The notes below the pieces were generated by a model. The model was not told the origin of the DNA, searched no databases, and saw only the letters and a list, made by a program, of their open reading frames with translations. This document shows, piece after piece, positions 25,221-34,804 of a DNA stretch of 64,000 nt (its first letter is position 1; the number at the start of each line of letters is the position of its first letter). Made by a program: the position numbers and the translations under genes. This stretch comes from Micromonospora arborensis (GTDB lineage: Bacteria > Actinomycetota > Actinomycetes > Mycobacteriales > Micromonosporaceae): assembly GCF_003205615.1 (NCBI RefSeq), contig NZ_PYBV01000036.1:124001-188000 (forward strand). The letters run 5' to 3'.

Positions 25221-26054
25221 GTGACCAGGGATTCGCAGGCGACCGACCGGTCCGAGGCTGGCGAGGTCGACGCGGAGCAGAAGATCGACACGTCGGTGCC
25301 GCATTCGGCGCGGATCTGGAACTACTGGCTCGGCGGCAAGGACAACTTCGCGGTCGACCGCGCGGCCGGCGATCAGTACCGGCAGGTCTTTCCCGGCGTC
25401 GTCGACGTCGCCCGTGCCTCCCGGCAGTTCCTGGTCCGCTCGATCCAGTTCCTCGCCGGTGAGGCGGGCGTCCGCCAGTTCCTCGACGTCGGCACCGGGC
25501 TGCCGACGGCCAACAACACCCATGAGGTGGCGCAGCGGATCGTGCCGGGCGCGCGCATCGTCTACGTCGACAGTGATCCGCTGGTGCTTGCCCACGCCCG
25601 CGCGCTGCTGGTCGGCACGGCCGAAGGCAGGACGGCCTACATCGACGGTGACCTGCACGACCCTGCCGCGGTCATCGCCGAGGCCGGCAGGACACTCGAC
25701 TTCCGGCAGCCGGTCGGCCTCATCCTCAGTGGCGTCATGGGCCACGTGCCCGACTACGAAACGGCCCGTTCGATCACGCGGCAGCTGCTGGCGTCGCTGC
25801 CGAGCGGCAGTTACCTCTCACTCAACGACGGCACGAGCCTGATCAGCGCCGAGATGCAGCAGGCGCAGGACGACTACAACGACAGCGGGGCCACCCCGTA
25901 CACACTCCGCTCGCCCGACGAGATCGCCGGCTTCTTCGACGGCCTGGAGCTGGTGGATCCCGGCGTCGTGCCGTGCCCGCAGTGGCGGCCCGACGACGCG
26001 GTGGACACACCCGTCGACATCGACGCCTTCGGCGGGGTGGGCCGCAAGCACTGA
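25221..26054 (+). CDS. S-adenosyl methyltransferase (PF04672-type), copy 1
   Basis: The product has 277 residues from GTG 25221 behind AAGAGGGG. The actinomycete-specific family is recognised by PHSARIWNYWLGGKDNFAVDR, the SAM-binding FLDVGTGLPTANNTH, IVYVDSDPLVLAHARALL and the C-terminal LRSPDEIAGFFDGLELVDPG. Its substrate is not known; many actinomycetes carry several paralogues, often near regulators. A second copy lies at 53733-54530. It follows the AfsR-type gene in divergent orientation. Confidence 0.9.
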   Translation: MTRDSQATDRSEAGEVDAEQKIDTSVPHSARIWNYWLGGKDNFAVDRAAGDQYRQVFPGVVDVARASRQFLVRSIQFLAGEAGVRQFLDVGTGLPTANNTHEVAQRIVPGARIVYVDSDPLVLAHARALLVGTAEGRTAYIDGDLHDPAAVIAEAGRTLDFRQPVGLILSGVMGHVPDYETARSITRQLLASLPSGSYLSLNDGTSLISAEMQQAQDDYNDSGATPYTLRSPDEIAGFFDGLELVDPGVVPCPQWRPDDAVDTPVDIDAFGGVGRKH

Positions 26055-26181
26055 GACTCGCGGCAAACCGTCGCCGGGGCGCCGCAGAGCAACCACGCCC
26101 GGCTCACCGCTGCCGCCGCCGCGCGACGCGGCCTCTCCTGCGTCCTGGTGCCCGCCGGCCCGCCCCGGAGTTGTAGGGGTC

Positions 26182-26820
26182 TCACTCGGGCCAGGCGGAT
26201 TCCTCGATGATCCGAACGAAGTCGATGTGGCGGTAGCCGGGCACCCGGTGCTCCAGAACGTCGCCGTTGACGGTGCCGAAGGTGGTGTCCGGCCGGTGCC
26301 GGAAACCCTCCGCGAACGCGTCGACGATGGCTCGCTTGAAGTGTGGCCGCGGGTGCGCCGCGGTAACCGCCGCGATGTCGGCGGGCGACAACTCGCGGTA
26401 GCCGATCCCGAGCACGTCCGTCTCGACACCCGCGGTGACGAGGGCGACCTCGGGCTCCAGGCGGTACGGCACCTCGGGCGTGGTGTGCAGGGCGATCGCT
26501 TCCCACACGAGCCGCGCCTCGTGTTCGCCGATGCCGTTCGATCGGAGGAAACGGCGTGCCTCGTCGGCGCCGTCGAGCTCGAAGCGCTGATCGTCGCGGC
26601 GGTAGCGTTCGGTCAGCCCGAGGTCGTGGAACATCGCCCCCACGTAGAGCAACTCGGGATCGGCCTTCAGACCGAGCCGCCGACCCTGGAGCGAGCCGAA
26701 GACGAAGACCCGCCGGGAGTGATGGAACAGCAGGTCGTCGGTGGCCTGGCGAACCAGTTCGGTGGCGTCGGTGGCGAGTCGTGAGTCGGGAATCTCGATG
26801 CCGGCGATCGTCTGGCTCAT
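26182..26820 (-). CDS. HD-domain phosphohydrolase-like protein
   Basis: The product has 212 residues from ATG 26820. The HD pattern is visible: the first histidine in LLFHHSRRVFVFG, the His-Asp pair in GAMFHDLGLT and a later ALHTTPE segment. It resembles small HD proteins related to cyanamide hydratase/DUF-type HD enzymes; the exact reaction is unknown. The gene is divergent from the GlxA-type regulator, which may control it or respond to the same compound. Confidence 0.85.
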   Translation of the reverse strand: MSQTIAGIEIPDSRLATDATELVRQATDDLLFHHSRRVFVFGSLQGRRLGLKADPELLYVGAMFHDLGLTERYRRDDQRFELDGADEARRFLRSNGIGEHEARLVWEAIALHTTPEVPYRLEPEVALVTAGVETDVLGIGYRELSPADIAAVTAAHPRPHFKRAIVDAFAEGFRHRPDTTFGTVNGDVLEHRVPGYRHIDFVRIIEESAWPE

Positions 26821-26950
26821 GGGTGTCCTGTCGGTCCGGGAGCCCGGCCGGGCTCCGATGCGTCCAGCGTCACTCGTCCGGGCCGCCGAACGCCCTGTCC
26901 TTTCTGCCATGCTTCCCTCAGATCAGGACAGCACGGAGGGAGCGGACGCT

Positions 26951-27961
26951 GTGGGAAGCCGGGCGGCAGAGGCGCATCGGGTCACGGCCCTCGTCTTCGA
27001 CGGGATGAAACTGCTGGACCTCGCCGGACCGTTCGAGGTCTTCGCGGAGGCCGCCAAGTTCGGCGCGCGGTACGAGTTGGAGGTGCGCTCCAGCGATGGT
27101 GCCGCCGTCCGTGCCTCCACGGGAATGCGCGTGCCCGTGGATGGCGCCGTCGACTCGGCGACTGACGTCGGGACCGCTCTCGTGGTCGGCGGCGACGTCC
27201 TGCCGGTGAGCCCGATGAGTCCCGAACTCAAAGCCGCCGCGGCAACGCTGTCGCGCCGTGCCGCTCGTACCGCCTCGGTCTGCACCGGTGCGTTCGTCCT
27301 GGCTGCCGCCGGCCTGCTGGACGGTCGGCGCGCGACGACGCACTGGCAGCACGCCCGGTTGCTCGCCGCCGCGTTTCCGCAGGTCACCGTCGAGCCGGAT
27401 GCGATCTTCGTGGAGGACGGGACGATCTTCACATCCGCCGGCGTGTCCGCGGGAATCGATCTCGCGCTGGCCCTCGTGGAGCGCGACCACGGTGCGGAGA
27501 CTGCCCGGTCGGTCGCGCAATCGCTCGTGGTGTTCCTCCAGCGGCCCGGTGGCCAGTCGCAGTTCTCGCCGTCACTGGTCCTGCCTCGGCCCCGCACTCC
27601 CGTGCTGCGGCAGGTGACCGACGCGGTGGTAGCCGACCCGGCCGACGACCACTCGGTGAACGCCCTCGCCGCCCGGGCGCACGTCAGCCCGCGTCACCTC
27701 TCTCGGATCTTCCGGCAGGAACTGGGCAGCAGCCCCGGAAAGTACGTGGAGAGCGTGCGGGTGGACGCGGCCATCCGTCTGTTGCACGCGGGTCAGTCGG
27801 TCACCGCTTGTGCCCAACAGGTCGGCATTGGCAGCCCGGAGACGCTGCGCCGGGTGTTCCTTGCCCGGGTGGGGGTGTCGCCCCGCGCCTACCAGCAGCG
27901 GTTTTGTACGACGAGGCACGACTCGACGGTGCTCGACGACGCGGACGCCCCGGACCGCTGA
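26951..27961 (+). CDS. GlxA-type transcriptional regulator (DJ-1/PfpI plus AraC HTH)
   Basis: The product has 336 residues from GTG 26951, chosen for GGAGGG ten bases upstream; ATG 26909 is possible. The N-terminal DJ-1/PfpI-like domain (about 10-190) has MKLLDLAGPFEVFAEA and the cysteine elbow ASVCTGAFVLAAAGLLDGRRATTHW. The AraC DNA-binding domain spans about 220-325, with VNALAARAHVSPRHLSRIFRQ and a second helix-turn-helix SPETLRRVFLARVGVSPRAYQQRF. It probably senses a small metabolite and controls neighbouring genes, either the divergent HD gene or the MFS gene downstream. Confidence 0.92.
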   Translation: MGSRAAEAHRVTALVFDGMKLLDLAGPFEVFAEAAKFGARYELEVRSSDGAAVRASTGMRVPVDGAVDSATDVGTALVVGGDVLPVSPMSPELKAAAATLSRRAARTASVCTGAFVLAAAGLLDGRRATTHWQHARLLAAAFPQVTVEPDAIFVEDGTIFTSAGVSAGIDLALALVERDHGAETARSVAQSLVVFLQRPGGQSQFSPSLVLPRPRTPVLRQVTDAVVADPADDHSVNALAARAHVSPRHLSRIFRQELGSSPGKYVESVRVDAAIRLLHAGQSVTACAQQVGIGSPETLRRVFLARVGVSPRAYQQRFCTTRHDSTVLDDADAPDR

Positions 27962-28090
27962 GCCGTCCGCGGCTACACCGAGAGCTGAGACGGCGCGCCC
28001 TGCATGCGACGGCGCACAGCGGGTACGCCTCCGCAGCCCTGCGGCCAGCGGAGCCGCGGGTCGACCGTCTCGAGCGCGAGGAGCACCGAC

Positions 28091-29281
28091 ATGCCTGTCG
28101 CGGGGGGGGCCCGACTCGCACCGAGGGTCTCCCTCGTGCTGCTGGCGTCCATCCTCGTGTCGTTCCTGGCCGCGTCGGCGGCCCCGACCCCGCTCTACGG
28201 GATCTACCAGGAGCGCTGGCACTTCTCACCGGTCACGACCACCGTGGTGTTCGCCGTCTACGCGCTCGCGGTGCTGGGCTCGCTGCTGACGTTCGGCAAG
28301 TTGTCCGATCATGTCGGTCGGCGACCCGTCCTGGCTGTCGCGATCGCGGTGCAGATGCTCTCGCTTGTCGTCTTCGTCTTCGCCAACGGCGTACCCGCGC
28401 TGGTGGTCGCCCGTCTGCTCCAGGGGCTCGCTGCCGGCGCCGCCACCGGCGCGGTCGGCGCCGGCATGCTCGACATCGACCGCGCCCGTGGCACGCTCGC
28501 GAACTCGATCGCCCCCGGTATCGGAACCGGGAGCGGCGCCCTGCTCTCGGCGCTGCTCATCGACTTCCTGCCGGCGCCGACCCGCCTGGTGTACGTCGTC
28601 CTCCTCGTGATCCTCCTGATCCAGGCCGTCGGGATCGCGCTGATGCCGGAGACGGTCACGCCGATGGCGGGAGCACGACGCAGCCTGCGGCCGGACATCA
28701 CCCTGCCGCGCGCCGTACGCGAGCCGGTCCTGGTCGTCGTTCCGGTGCTGTTCGCGGTCTGGGCGCTGGCCGGTTTCTTCGGCGCGCTCGGCCCGGCGCT
28801 CGTGCGCTCCCTCATGAACACGTCGATCGTGGTCGGCGGCCTGGTCCTCTTCGTGTTCGCCCTGTTCGGGTCGATCACCGTCCTGTTGCTGCGCAACACC
28901 GCCGCGCGGACCGTGATCCTGACCGGGATCGTCGCGCTCATCCTGGGCATGGCCGTCACGTTGGTGTCGGTCATGGCGGAGACCATCCCGGGCGTCTTCG
29001 TCGGCGTCGCGCTCGGGGGCGTCGGCTTCGGAGCCGGTTTCCAGGGCAGCCTCAAGACGATCATGCCTCTGGTCGAGGCGCACGAACGCTCCAGCGTGCT
29101 CTCCCTGCTCTATGTCGTCTGCTACGTCGGCTTCGGCCTCCCCACGGTGATCGCCGGCTTCCTCGTGGTCTACGCCGGCGGCCTGCCCCGCACCGCCGAC
29201 GAGTACTCCGTCGCCGTCATCCTGCTGGCCCTGGTGGCGCTGCTCGGGGTGCGCCGGGCCACCAGGGCGTCGCCCGGCTGA
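28091..29281 (+). CDS. Major facilitator superfamily transporter
   Basis: The product has 396 residues from ATG 28091 behind GCGAGGAGC. About twelve membrane segments are visible, starting VSLVLLASILVSFLAASAA. The loop between segments 2 and 3 carries the MFS signature FGKLSDHVGRRPVLA. It is most like drug or metabolite exporters (DHA1-like). It lies 129 bases after the GlxA-type regulator, on the same strand, and may be its target. Confidence 0.9.
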   Translation: MPVAGGARLAPRVSLVLLASILVSFLAASAAPTPLYGIYQERWHFSPVTTTVVFAVYALAVLGSLLTFGKLSDHVGRRPVLAVAIAVQMLSLVVFVFANGVPALVVARLLQGLAAGAATGAVGAGMLDIDRARGTLANSIAPGIGTGSGALLSALLIDFLPAPTRLVYVVLLVILLIQAVGIALMPETVTPMAGARRSLRPDITLPRAVREPVLVVVPVLFAVWALAGFFGALGPALVRSLMNTSIVVGGLVLFVFALFGSITVLLLRNTAARTVILTGIVALILGMAVTLVSVMAETIPGVFVGVALGGVGFGAGFQGSLKTIMPLVEAHERSSVLSLLYVVCYVGFGLPTVIAGFLVVYAGGLPRTADEYSVAVILLALVALLGVRRATRASPG

Positions 29282-29345
29282 TGCCCGGAAGGCGGCACCC
29301 GGCAGAGACGCAAGCAGTAGCGTGATGATCGAGAGGGAGGCTGCG

Positions 29346-29975
29346 ATGAGCCCGAGGAGCGCCCAGGGCGACGCGAGTGGCACGTCGCGCATCGAGAGCC
29401 TCGACGTGAAGATCGAGGTGATCGTCATTCCGGTGTCGGATGTCGAGCGCGCGAAGGCGTTCTACGTACGCCTCGGGTGGCGGCTCGACCAGACACCGTC
29501 CGGCATCGTCCAGCTCACGCCGCATGGCTCCGGGTGCTCGGTGCAGTTCGGTACAGGGCTCACGTCGGCGGCGCCCGGTTCGGCCACGGCGTACCTGATC
29601 GTGTCCGACATCGAGGCGACCCACAACGCCCTGGTGTCCGCCGGCGTCGAGGTCGGCGACATCTTCCACGTCGGCCCGGACGGACCGGTCGACGGGCTGG
29701 ACCCCGACCGACGCAGTTACGTCTCGCGGGCCACGTTGCGCGACCCGGACGGCAACACCTGGCTGCTCCAGGAGATCACCAGCAGGCTGCCCGGGCGCAT
29801 TGAGGGCGGCCTGACGTCCTTCGGCTCCGCGAGCGACCTGACGAGCGCACTCAAGCGCGCGGCCGCCGCCCACGGCGAGCACGAGAAGCGCACCGGCGAG
29901 CGGGACGACGACTGGCCCGACTGGTACGCCGCGTACCTGGTGAGCGAGCAGTCGGGCGGCAAGCCTCCCGAGTGA
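29346..29975 (+). CDS. VOC (glyoxalase/bleomycin-resistance fold) protein
   Basis: The product has 209 residues from ATG 29346. Residues about 25-150 form a VOC domain: VIVIPVSDVERAKAFYVRLGWRLDQT, GSATAYLIVSDIEATHNALVSAGVEV and SRATLRDPDGNTWLLQEI, where the final glutamate is a usual metal ligand. A C-terminal helical extension (ALKRAAAAHGEHEKRTGERD) ends with DDWPDWYAAYLV, also seen in longer VOC proteins of actinomycetes. The function may be detoxification or dioxygenase-like; it cannot be specified. Confidence 0.85.
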   Translation: MSPRSAQGDASGTSRIESLDVKIEVIVIPVSDVERAKAFYVRLGWRLDQTPSGIVQLTPHGSGCSVQFGTGLTSAAPGSATAYLIVSDIEATHNALVSAGVEVGDIFHVGPDGPVDGLDPDRRSYVSRATLRDPDGNTWLLQEITSRLPGRIEGGLTSFGSASDLTSALKRAAAAHGEHEKRTGERDDDWPDWYAAYLVSEQSGGKPPE

Positions 29976-30057
29976 GCCCTGGCAACGCGAAGCGTCGGGT
30001 CGGGGGCGGTGAGAAAACGGGTTCGGCCTGGCCGGCTGGACTGGGCAAGATAGCCGG

Positions 30058-31650
30058 ATGATCCCGGCAGAGCGAGACGGTGGGGCCTCGGCGACGCGGT
30101 CGGTGGTGGGGGAGGCTTCGCAGCCCTCCGCTGTGCGGGCTGCGGTCGATGCCGCAGCCGTCGGCCGGTGGGAGGCGCTGCAGCATCTCGTCGAGGTGCT
30201 GCTCGAGGTCGACGCCATCGGTGCGGAAGCGGATTCCCGCTCGGCGTTGGCGGCGGTGGCCGCGGATCCGGCTCTGGTGGTCCGACTCGACGACAACGTG
30301 CGCCGGGCGCCGGCGTACGGCCCGTACCGCGAGCCCGCGATGCGGCGGGTTGCCCGACGCTTCACGGATGCGTCCTCGGGACCGCTGGCGACGGCACTGG
30401 CCAGCATGCACGGCGACGGGCGGATCCGGGAACGCGCCGTGGCAGCGATCCTGGTCCGGCCAGGCCCGGAGATGATGCCGTTCCTGGTGCTGCGGGCCGG
30501 CGACTGGGTCACGCCGGTTCGAGAGCGGGCGCGCGCCGGGCTGGCGATGCTGCTCTCCGAGGACCCGGGCGCCTGGATTCCGGCGGTGCTGCCGACAGTG
30601 CTGCGCCTCGACGAGCGGTTGCGCGGTGGCTTCGCGGTCAACCAGGTGCGGGCGGCGATGTTCGCGTTGACGGCGCAGGTGTGGCGTGGCCTCCTCGGCT
30701 CGGGCAGTCCGCGGGAACGTCGCTTTCTGTTCCGGACCGGCCTCGCGCAGGGCTGGCTGCCGCTGCCCGACCTCGTGGTGAACGCGCTGACCGACCGAGA
30801 TGTCGTGGTCAGGTCCGTGGCGGCGGAAGCCGCGTGTCGTGAGGCGGTCTGGACCCGTCGTCCCGACGTACTCCGCCGCCTGGCCCGGTCGACTCGCCGC
30901 GAGGTGCGGGTGGTCGCGTTGACCGGCCTGGTCCGTGGTGGTCACGACGGTGAGGTGGCCGCGTACCTGGACGACGACGCGCCCCTGGTCCGAGCGGTGG
31001 CGCGAGACGCTGCCCGGCGACTCGGCATGGACGCGCGGGAGCACTACCGGCATGTGGTCGGCATCGACGACCCGGCCCTGGGGGCGATCGCCGGGCTTTC
31101 CGAGATCGGGTCTGCCGCCGACGCCGCGCTGCTGCGGCCGTTGCTCGCGCACCCGTCGGCCAGGGTGCGCGCCCAGGCGGTCCGTGCTCTGCGCCTGCTG
31201 GACGCGGTCGTCGCGGCCGAACTCGCCGCACTGGTGCGGGATCCGTCACCGGCGGTGGTCCGGGAGGTCGCCACCGCGCTGCGGCCGCTTGCGGCCACTC
31301 TGCCCCCGGACCTGCCCTGGGAGTTGCTGGCCGACACCCGGGTGGAGCTCCGCCGAGCCGGTTACCGGCTCCTGCACGGCCGTGGCACCGATGTCGGGTT
31401 GCGCGCAGGACTGATCGCTGCACTGGACGTCGATCCTCGCCTGGCCGAGCGCGGTCGGGCCGACGTGACGCGCCTGGCTCGGGATTATGAACGAGCCGCC
31501 TGGCGGTTCACTCCTCGTCCGGAGCTGCGGGTCTCCGGGGCCGAGCACGCCGACCTCAGCGCGTTGGCTGCCCGAGCGGCGTCGACGCTTGGGCAGGAGA
31601 CCAGCGAGCAACTCGTCGAGTGGCTGACGGCTGCCCGGCCCGGCGGGTGA
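30058..31650 (+). CDS. HEAT-repeat protein
   Basis: The product has 530 residues of nearly continuous helical repeats of about 30 residues: DPALVVRLDDNVRRAPAYG, RIRERAVAAILVRPG, DRDVVVRSVAAEAACREAVW, RREVRVVALTGLV, AYLDDDAPLVRAVARDAARRLG, and PSARVRAQAVRALRLLD near the end. HEAT/PBS-lyase-like repeats act as protein-binding scaffolds. There is no signal or membrane segment. It stands alone after the VOC gene. A second protein with similar short repeats lies at 38048-38947. Confidence 0.8.
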   Translation: MIPAERDGGASATRSVVGEASQPSAVRAAVDAAAVGRWEALQHLVEVLLEVDAIGAEADSRSALAAVAADPALVVRLDDNVRRAPAYGPYREPAMRRVARRFTDASSGPLATALASMHGDGRIRERAVAAILVRPGPEMMPFLVLRAGDWVTPVRERARAGLAMLLSEDPGAWIPAVLPTVLRLDERLRGGFAVNQVRAAMFALTAQVWRGLLGSGSPRERRFLFRTGLAQGWLPLPDLVVNALTDRDVVVRSVAAEAACREAVWTRRPDVLRRLARSTRREVRVVALTGLVRGGHDGEVAAYLDDDAPLVRAVARDAARRLGMDAREHYRHVVGIDDPALGAIAGLSEIGSAADAALLRPLLAHPSARVRAQAVRALRLLDAVVAAELAALVRDPSPAVVREVATALRPLAATLPPDLPWELLADTRVELRRAGYRLLHGRGTDVGLRAGLIAALDVDPRLAERGRADVTRLARDYERAAWRFTPRPELRVSGAEHADLSALAARAASTLGQETSEQLVEWLTAARPGG

Positions 31651-31971
31651 ACGCGCTGATCGGCACGGGGGGCCAGCGGGCAGCAAGCTGCGCGCGGGCC
31701 TACATCAGCGCGAACCCGAGCAGGTTCAGACCTCGCCACTGGCCCGGTCTTGGGCACAGGTGTCAGGGCGGTCAGACCGATGCCCCAGACCGGTCGACTG
31801 GGCTGGCCTCGACGAGCACCCTGTTACTGGTACGGGCCGCCGGTACTCTGCACCCGCTGACCACTGGTCGACGCACGATTCCGGTCCGTCAAGAGCACTA
31901 TCGCGCCCCTCTATCGCGCGTGCGGCGTCCGGTTCCTGATGTGGGGCCTCCTGACGCGCCAGCCTGAGCGG
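31651..31971. other. Gap without a recognisable gene
   Basis: Some small frames are open here, but none has a good ribosome binding site or conserved content. This stretch borders the collapsed TetR/AKR pair and may be debris from the same rearrangement. Confidence 0.45.
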
Positions 31972-32190
31972 TCAGCGCAGCCCGCGGACGAGGTTGTCGA
32001 CCAGGGTGCGGGCGAAGTCCTCGGTGAGCGGCAGGTCGGCGATGAGAAGCCGGTGGTAGCAGGCGCCCCAGAGTTGGTCGACGACGGATTCGGGGTCGAT
32101 GTCGGCGCGTAGCTGCCCACGGGCCATGGCTCTGGTGAGGGTTTCCACGGCGAGGGCGCGGCGGGGGCCGGAGTAGCGCTCCCGGTCAGT
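31972..32190 (-). pseudogene. TetR-family regulator, C-terminal fragment
   Basis: The minus-strand frame ends at 31972 with a TetR C-terminal pattern: RRALAVETLTRAMARGQLR, then ADIDPESVVDQLWGACYHRLL and LTEDFARTLVDNLVRGL. The DNA-binding N-terminus is missing; the frame runs instead into sequence belonging to an aldo-keto reductase on the other strand. The fragment's left part is intact, so a deletion removed the gene's beginning. Confidence 0.75.
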
Positions 32191-32670
32191 GACCTCCAGA
32201 TCGAGTACTCGCTGCTGTCCCGTGGCCCCGAGGCCACGATCCTGCCGGCGCTGCGGGAACTGGGCATCGGGTTGACCGCCTACGGGGTGCTGTCGCGGGG
32301 TCTGCTGAGCGGGCACTGGTCGGCGGATCGCGCGCTGACCGGCGGGGACTTCCGGGCGAACAGCCCGCGCTTCCAGGGGGAGCACCTGACCGCGAACTTG
32401 CGCCTCGTGGACGCGCTCGGCCGGGTCGCGCAGCGGCTGGGGGCGACCACGAGCCAGGTGGCGATCGCCTGGGTGGCGGCACAGGGCGAGCAGATCGTGC
32501 CGCTGGTCGGCGCGCGGCGGCGGGAACGGCTGACCGAGTCGCTGGCCGCGGTCGACCTGGTGCTGGACCGGGATGCGCTGGACGAGATCGAGCGGGCCGT
32601 GCCGGCCGGCGCCGCGTCCGGTGAGCGGTACGCGACGGCGATGATGGCCGTCCTCGACAGCGAGAAGTGA
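32185..32670 (+). pseudogene. Aldo-keto reductase, C-terminal half
   Basis: The frame starts abruptly inside the protein, at VSDLQIEYSLLSRGPEATIL, and continues with LRELGIGLTAYGVLSRGLL, TTSQVAIAWVAAQGEQIVPL and VGARRRERLTESLAAVDL, the NADP-binding end of AKR enzymes. The N-terminal half with the catalytic tyrosine, lysine and aspartate is absent. It abuts the TetR fragment exactly, head to head, indicating one deletion that took both promoters and 5' ends. Confidence 0.8.
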
Positions 32671-32735
32671 CCCGGCGGGCGGCGCGGTCCGGGAGCTGTG
32701 CGTGTCACGTCCGGTGCCGGGGGCCGGCCTGCGGG

Positions 32736-33332
32736 TCACGCCTCGACCAGGACGACTTCCAGCCGGCGTGGGCCGTGCACGCCCTCGACGCGGTTGAGTT
32801 CGATGTCGCTGGTCGCCGACGGGCCCGAGATCCAGGTCTGTGGCGCGCGCGGGTCCAGCCGGGTCAGCGCCTCCGGCAGCAGGCCGACGACCTGGTCGGT
32901 GCGGACGACACAGATGTGCCGGTCCGGCACCAGGCTCAGCGCCCGTCGCCCCTGCGTCGGGCCGGCGTCGAGGATGATGGTGCCCGTGTCGGCGACTGCC
33001 ACGGCACAGCCGGTCAGGACCGCGTCCACGACGTCGAGCTCGGCCGGTGACAGTGGGGGAGCGTCGCGGCGTACCTGCCCGGCGTAGCCTGCCAACCAGT
33101 CGGCGGGGAGGTCGGTGGGGACGGCGAGCCGGTCGACCTCGGCCAACAGTCCGGTGAGGGCCCCGATGCCCCGGTGCACCACCGCCCGGTAGTCCACCAG
33201 ACGGTCGATCAGCACCTCGACCAGGTCGGGGCGATCGTCGACCCGGCGGTATCGGCGGGGCACCTCCACCGGCGGCGGGCCGTCGGCCAGGGCCGTCCGG
33301 AGCCGCGCCAGGATCTCGTCACGTGCGGTCAC
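32736..33332 (-). CDS. lutC: Lactate utilisation protein C (LUD domain)
   Basis: The product has 198 residues from GTG 33332; the start overlaps the lutB stop by four bases (GTGA). It is a LUD-domain protein with the typical start RDEILARLRTAL, a central DAVLTGCAVAVADTGTIILDAG and RRALSLVPDRHICVVRTDQVVGLLPEA, followed by SGPSATSDIELNRVEGVHGPRRL. LutC works with LutA and LutB to oxidise L-lactate to pyruvate. It is the last gene of the gntR-lutA-lutB-lutC operon. Confidence 0.95.
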   Translation of the reverse strand: MTARDEILARLRTALADGPPPVEVPRRYRRVDDRPDLVEVLIDRLVDYRAVVHRGIGALTGLLAEVDRLAVPTDLPADWLAGYAGQVRRDAPPLSPAELDVVDAVLTGCAVAVADTGTIILDAGPTQGRRALSLVPDRHICVVRTDQVVGLLPEALTRLDPRAPQTWISGPSATSDIELNRVEGVHGPRRLEVVLVEA

Positions 33333-34804
33333 TGCTTCTCCCACCATTCCCGGAAGGTCTGCGGCGCGGGCAACGGTAGGTCCCGCGAACGGGTCCACGC
33401 CGAGGCGGGCCAGGGCAGCCGGCGCAGCGTGCGAGCACCGCTGCGCCGCTCGCGGTACGCGCCGAGAGGTCCCGCGCCGACCCGGGCCAGACGCAGAACG
33501 GCGGCCCATCGCCGGGGGCTGCGCATGACCCACGCCAGGACGCGCATGGTGGCCTTCTCCGCCACCGGATGCGGTGCCTGCTGGCGGAGGTGGACCAGGA
33601 TCTCCGGGATGTTGATCTTCACCGGGCACGCGTCGTAGCAGGCGCCGCAGAGGGTCGACGCGTACGGCAGGGAAGCGTTGTCGGCCACGCCGGTCAGCTG
33701 GGGCGACAGGATCGCGCCGATCGGCCCCGGATACACCGAGCCGTACGCGTGGCCGCCGGCCCGCTCGTACACCGGGCAGACGTTGAGGCACGCCGAGCAG
33801 CGGATGCAGGACAGCGCCGGACGCCCGACCGGGTCGGCGAGCACCGCGGACCGGCCATTGTCGACAAGCACCACGTGCACGTCCTGTGGCCCGTCATCGG
33901 GGGTGACGCCGGTCCACATCGAGGTGTACGGGTTCATCCGCTCGCCGGTCGAGGAGCGCGGCAGCAGTTGCAGGAAGACCTCCAGGTCGGTGAAGGTCGG
34001 CAGCAGCTTCTCCACGCCGACGACGCTGATCAGCGTCTCCGGGAGGGTGAGGCACATGCGGCCGTTGCCCTCGGACTCCACGACCACCAGCGTGCCGGTG
34101 TCGGCGATGGCGAAGTTGGCGCCGGAGACGGCGACCCGGGCCGAGAGGAACCGTCGACGCAGGTGGGCGCGTGCCGCCTCGGCCAGTGCGGACGGCTCGT
34201 CGCCGAGGTCGGCCGGCGCGTCGGGCATTCGACGCTGGAAGATCTCCCGGATCTGCGCCCGGTTGTAGTGGATGGCCGGCACCAGGATGTGCGAGGGGGT
34301 GTCCTCGCCGAGCTGCACGATCAGCTCTGCGAGGTCCGTCTCGTACGCGGCGATCCCGGCAGCCTCCAGGGCCTCGTTGAGCTCGATCTCCTGGGTCGCC
34401 ATCGACTTGACCTTCACGACCTCTTCGGCCCCGGCGGCCCGGGTCAACTCGACCACGATCCGGCAGGCCTCGGCCGCGTCACGGGCCCAGTGCACGGTGG
34501 CGCCGGCAGCGGTGGCGGACGCCTCGAACTGCTCCAACAGCTCCGGCAACCGGCGTTGGACGTCCGCCTTGATCGCGGCACCGGCGTCCCGCAGGGCCTG
34601 CCAGTCGGGCACCTCGTCGACGACCCGGGCGCGTTTGGCGCGGATGGTGCGGGTCGCCCGGTGCAGGTTGGCCCGTAGTTGGGTGTCGGCGACGGCCCGC
34701 GCGGCCATCGTGGGAAAGGGCAGTGGCGTGCGAATCCGCCCGCCTCCGGTGGCGGGCGCGACCGCCCCGCCGGTGCCGGACCGGTCGACGGCGGGACGGT
34801 TCAT
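33329..34804 (-). CDS. lutB: Lactate utilisation iron-sulfur protein B
   Basis: The product has 491 residues from ATG 34804. The N-terminal LUD domain (about 60-300) includes VKVKSMATQEIELNEALE and GANFAIADTGTLVVVESEGNG. The C-terminal ferredoxin-like part has two 4Fe-4S motifs, CIRCSACLNVCPVYE and CGACYDACPVKIN. It transfers electrons during L-lactate oxidation, with LutA and LutC. Four-base overlaps with lutA (ATGA) and lutC (GTGA) show coupled translation. An extension of about 60 residues precedes the LUD domain. Confidence 0.95.
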   Translation of the reverse strand: MNRPAVDRSGTGGAVAPATGGGRIRTPLPFPTMAARAVADTQLRANLHRATRTIRAKRARVVDEVPDWQALRDAGAAIKADVQRRLPELLEQFEASATAAGATVHWARDAAEACRIVVELTRAAGAEEVVKVKSMATQEIELNEALEAAGIAAYETDLAELIVQLGEDTPSHILVPAIHYNRAQIREIFQRRMPDAPADLGDEPSALAEAARAHLRRRFLSARVAVSGANFAIADTGTLVVVESEGNGRMCLTLPETLISVVGVEKLLPTFTDLEVFLQLLPRSSTGERMNPYTSMWTGVTPDDGPQDVHVVLVDNGRSAVLADPVGRPALSCIRCSACLNVCPVYERAGGHAYGSVYPGPIGAILSPQLTGVADNASLPYASTLCGACYDACPVKINIPEILVHLRQQAPHPVAEKATMRVLAWVMRSPRRWAAVLRLARVGAGPLGAYRERRSGARTLRRLPWPASAWTRSRDLPLPAPQTFREWWEKQ

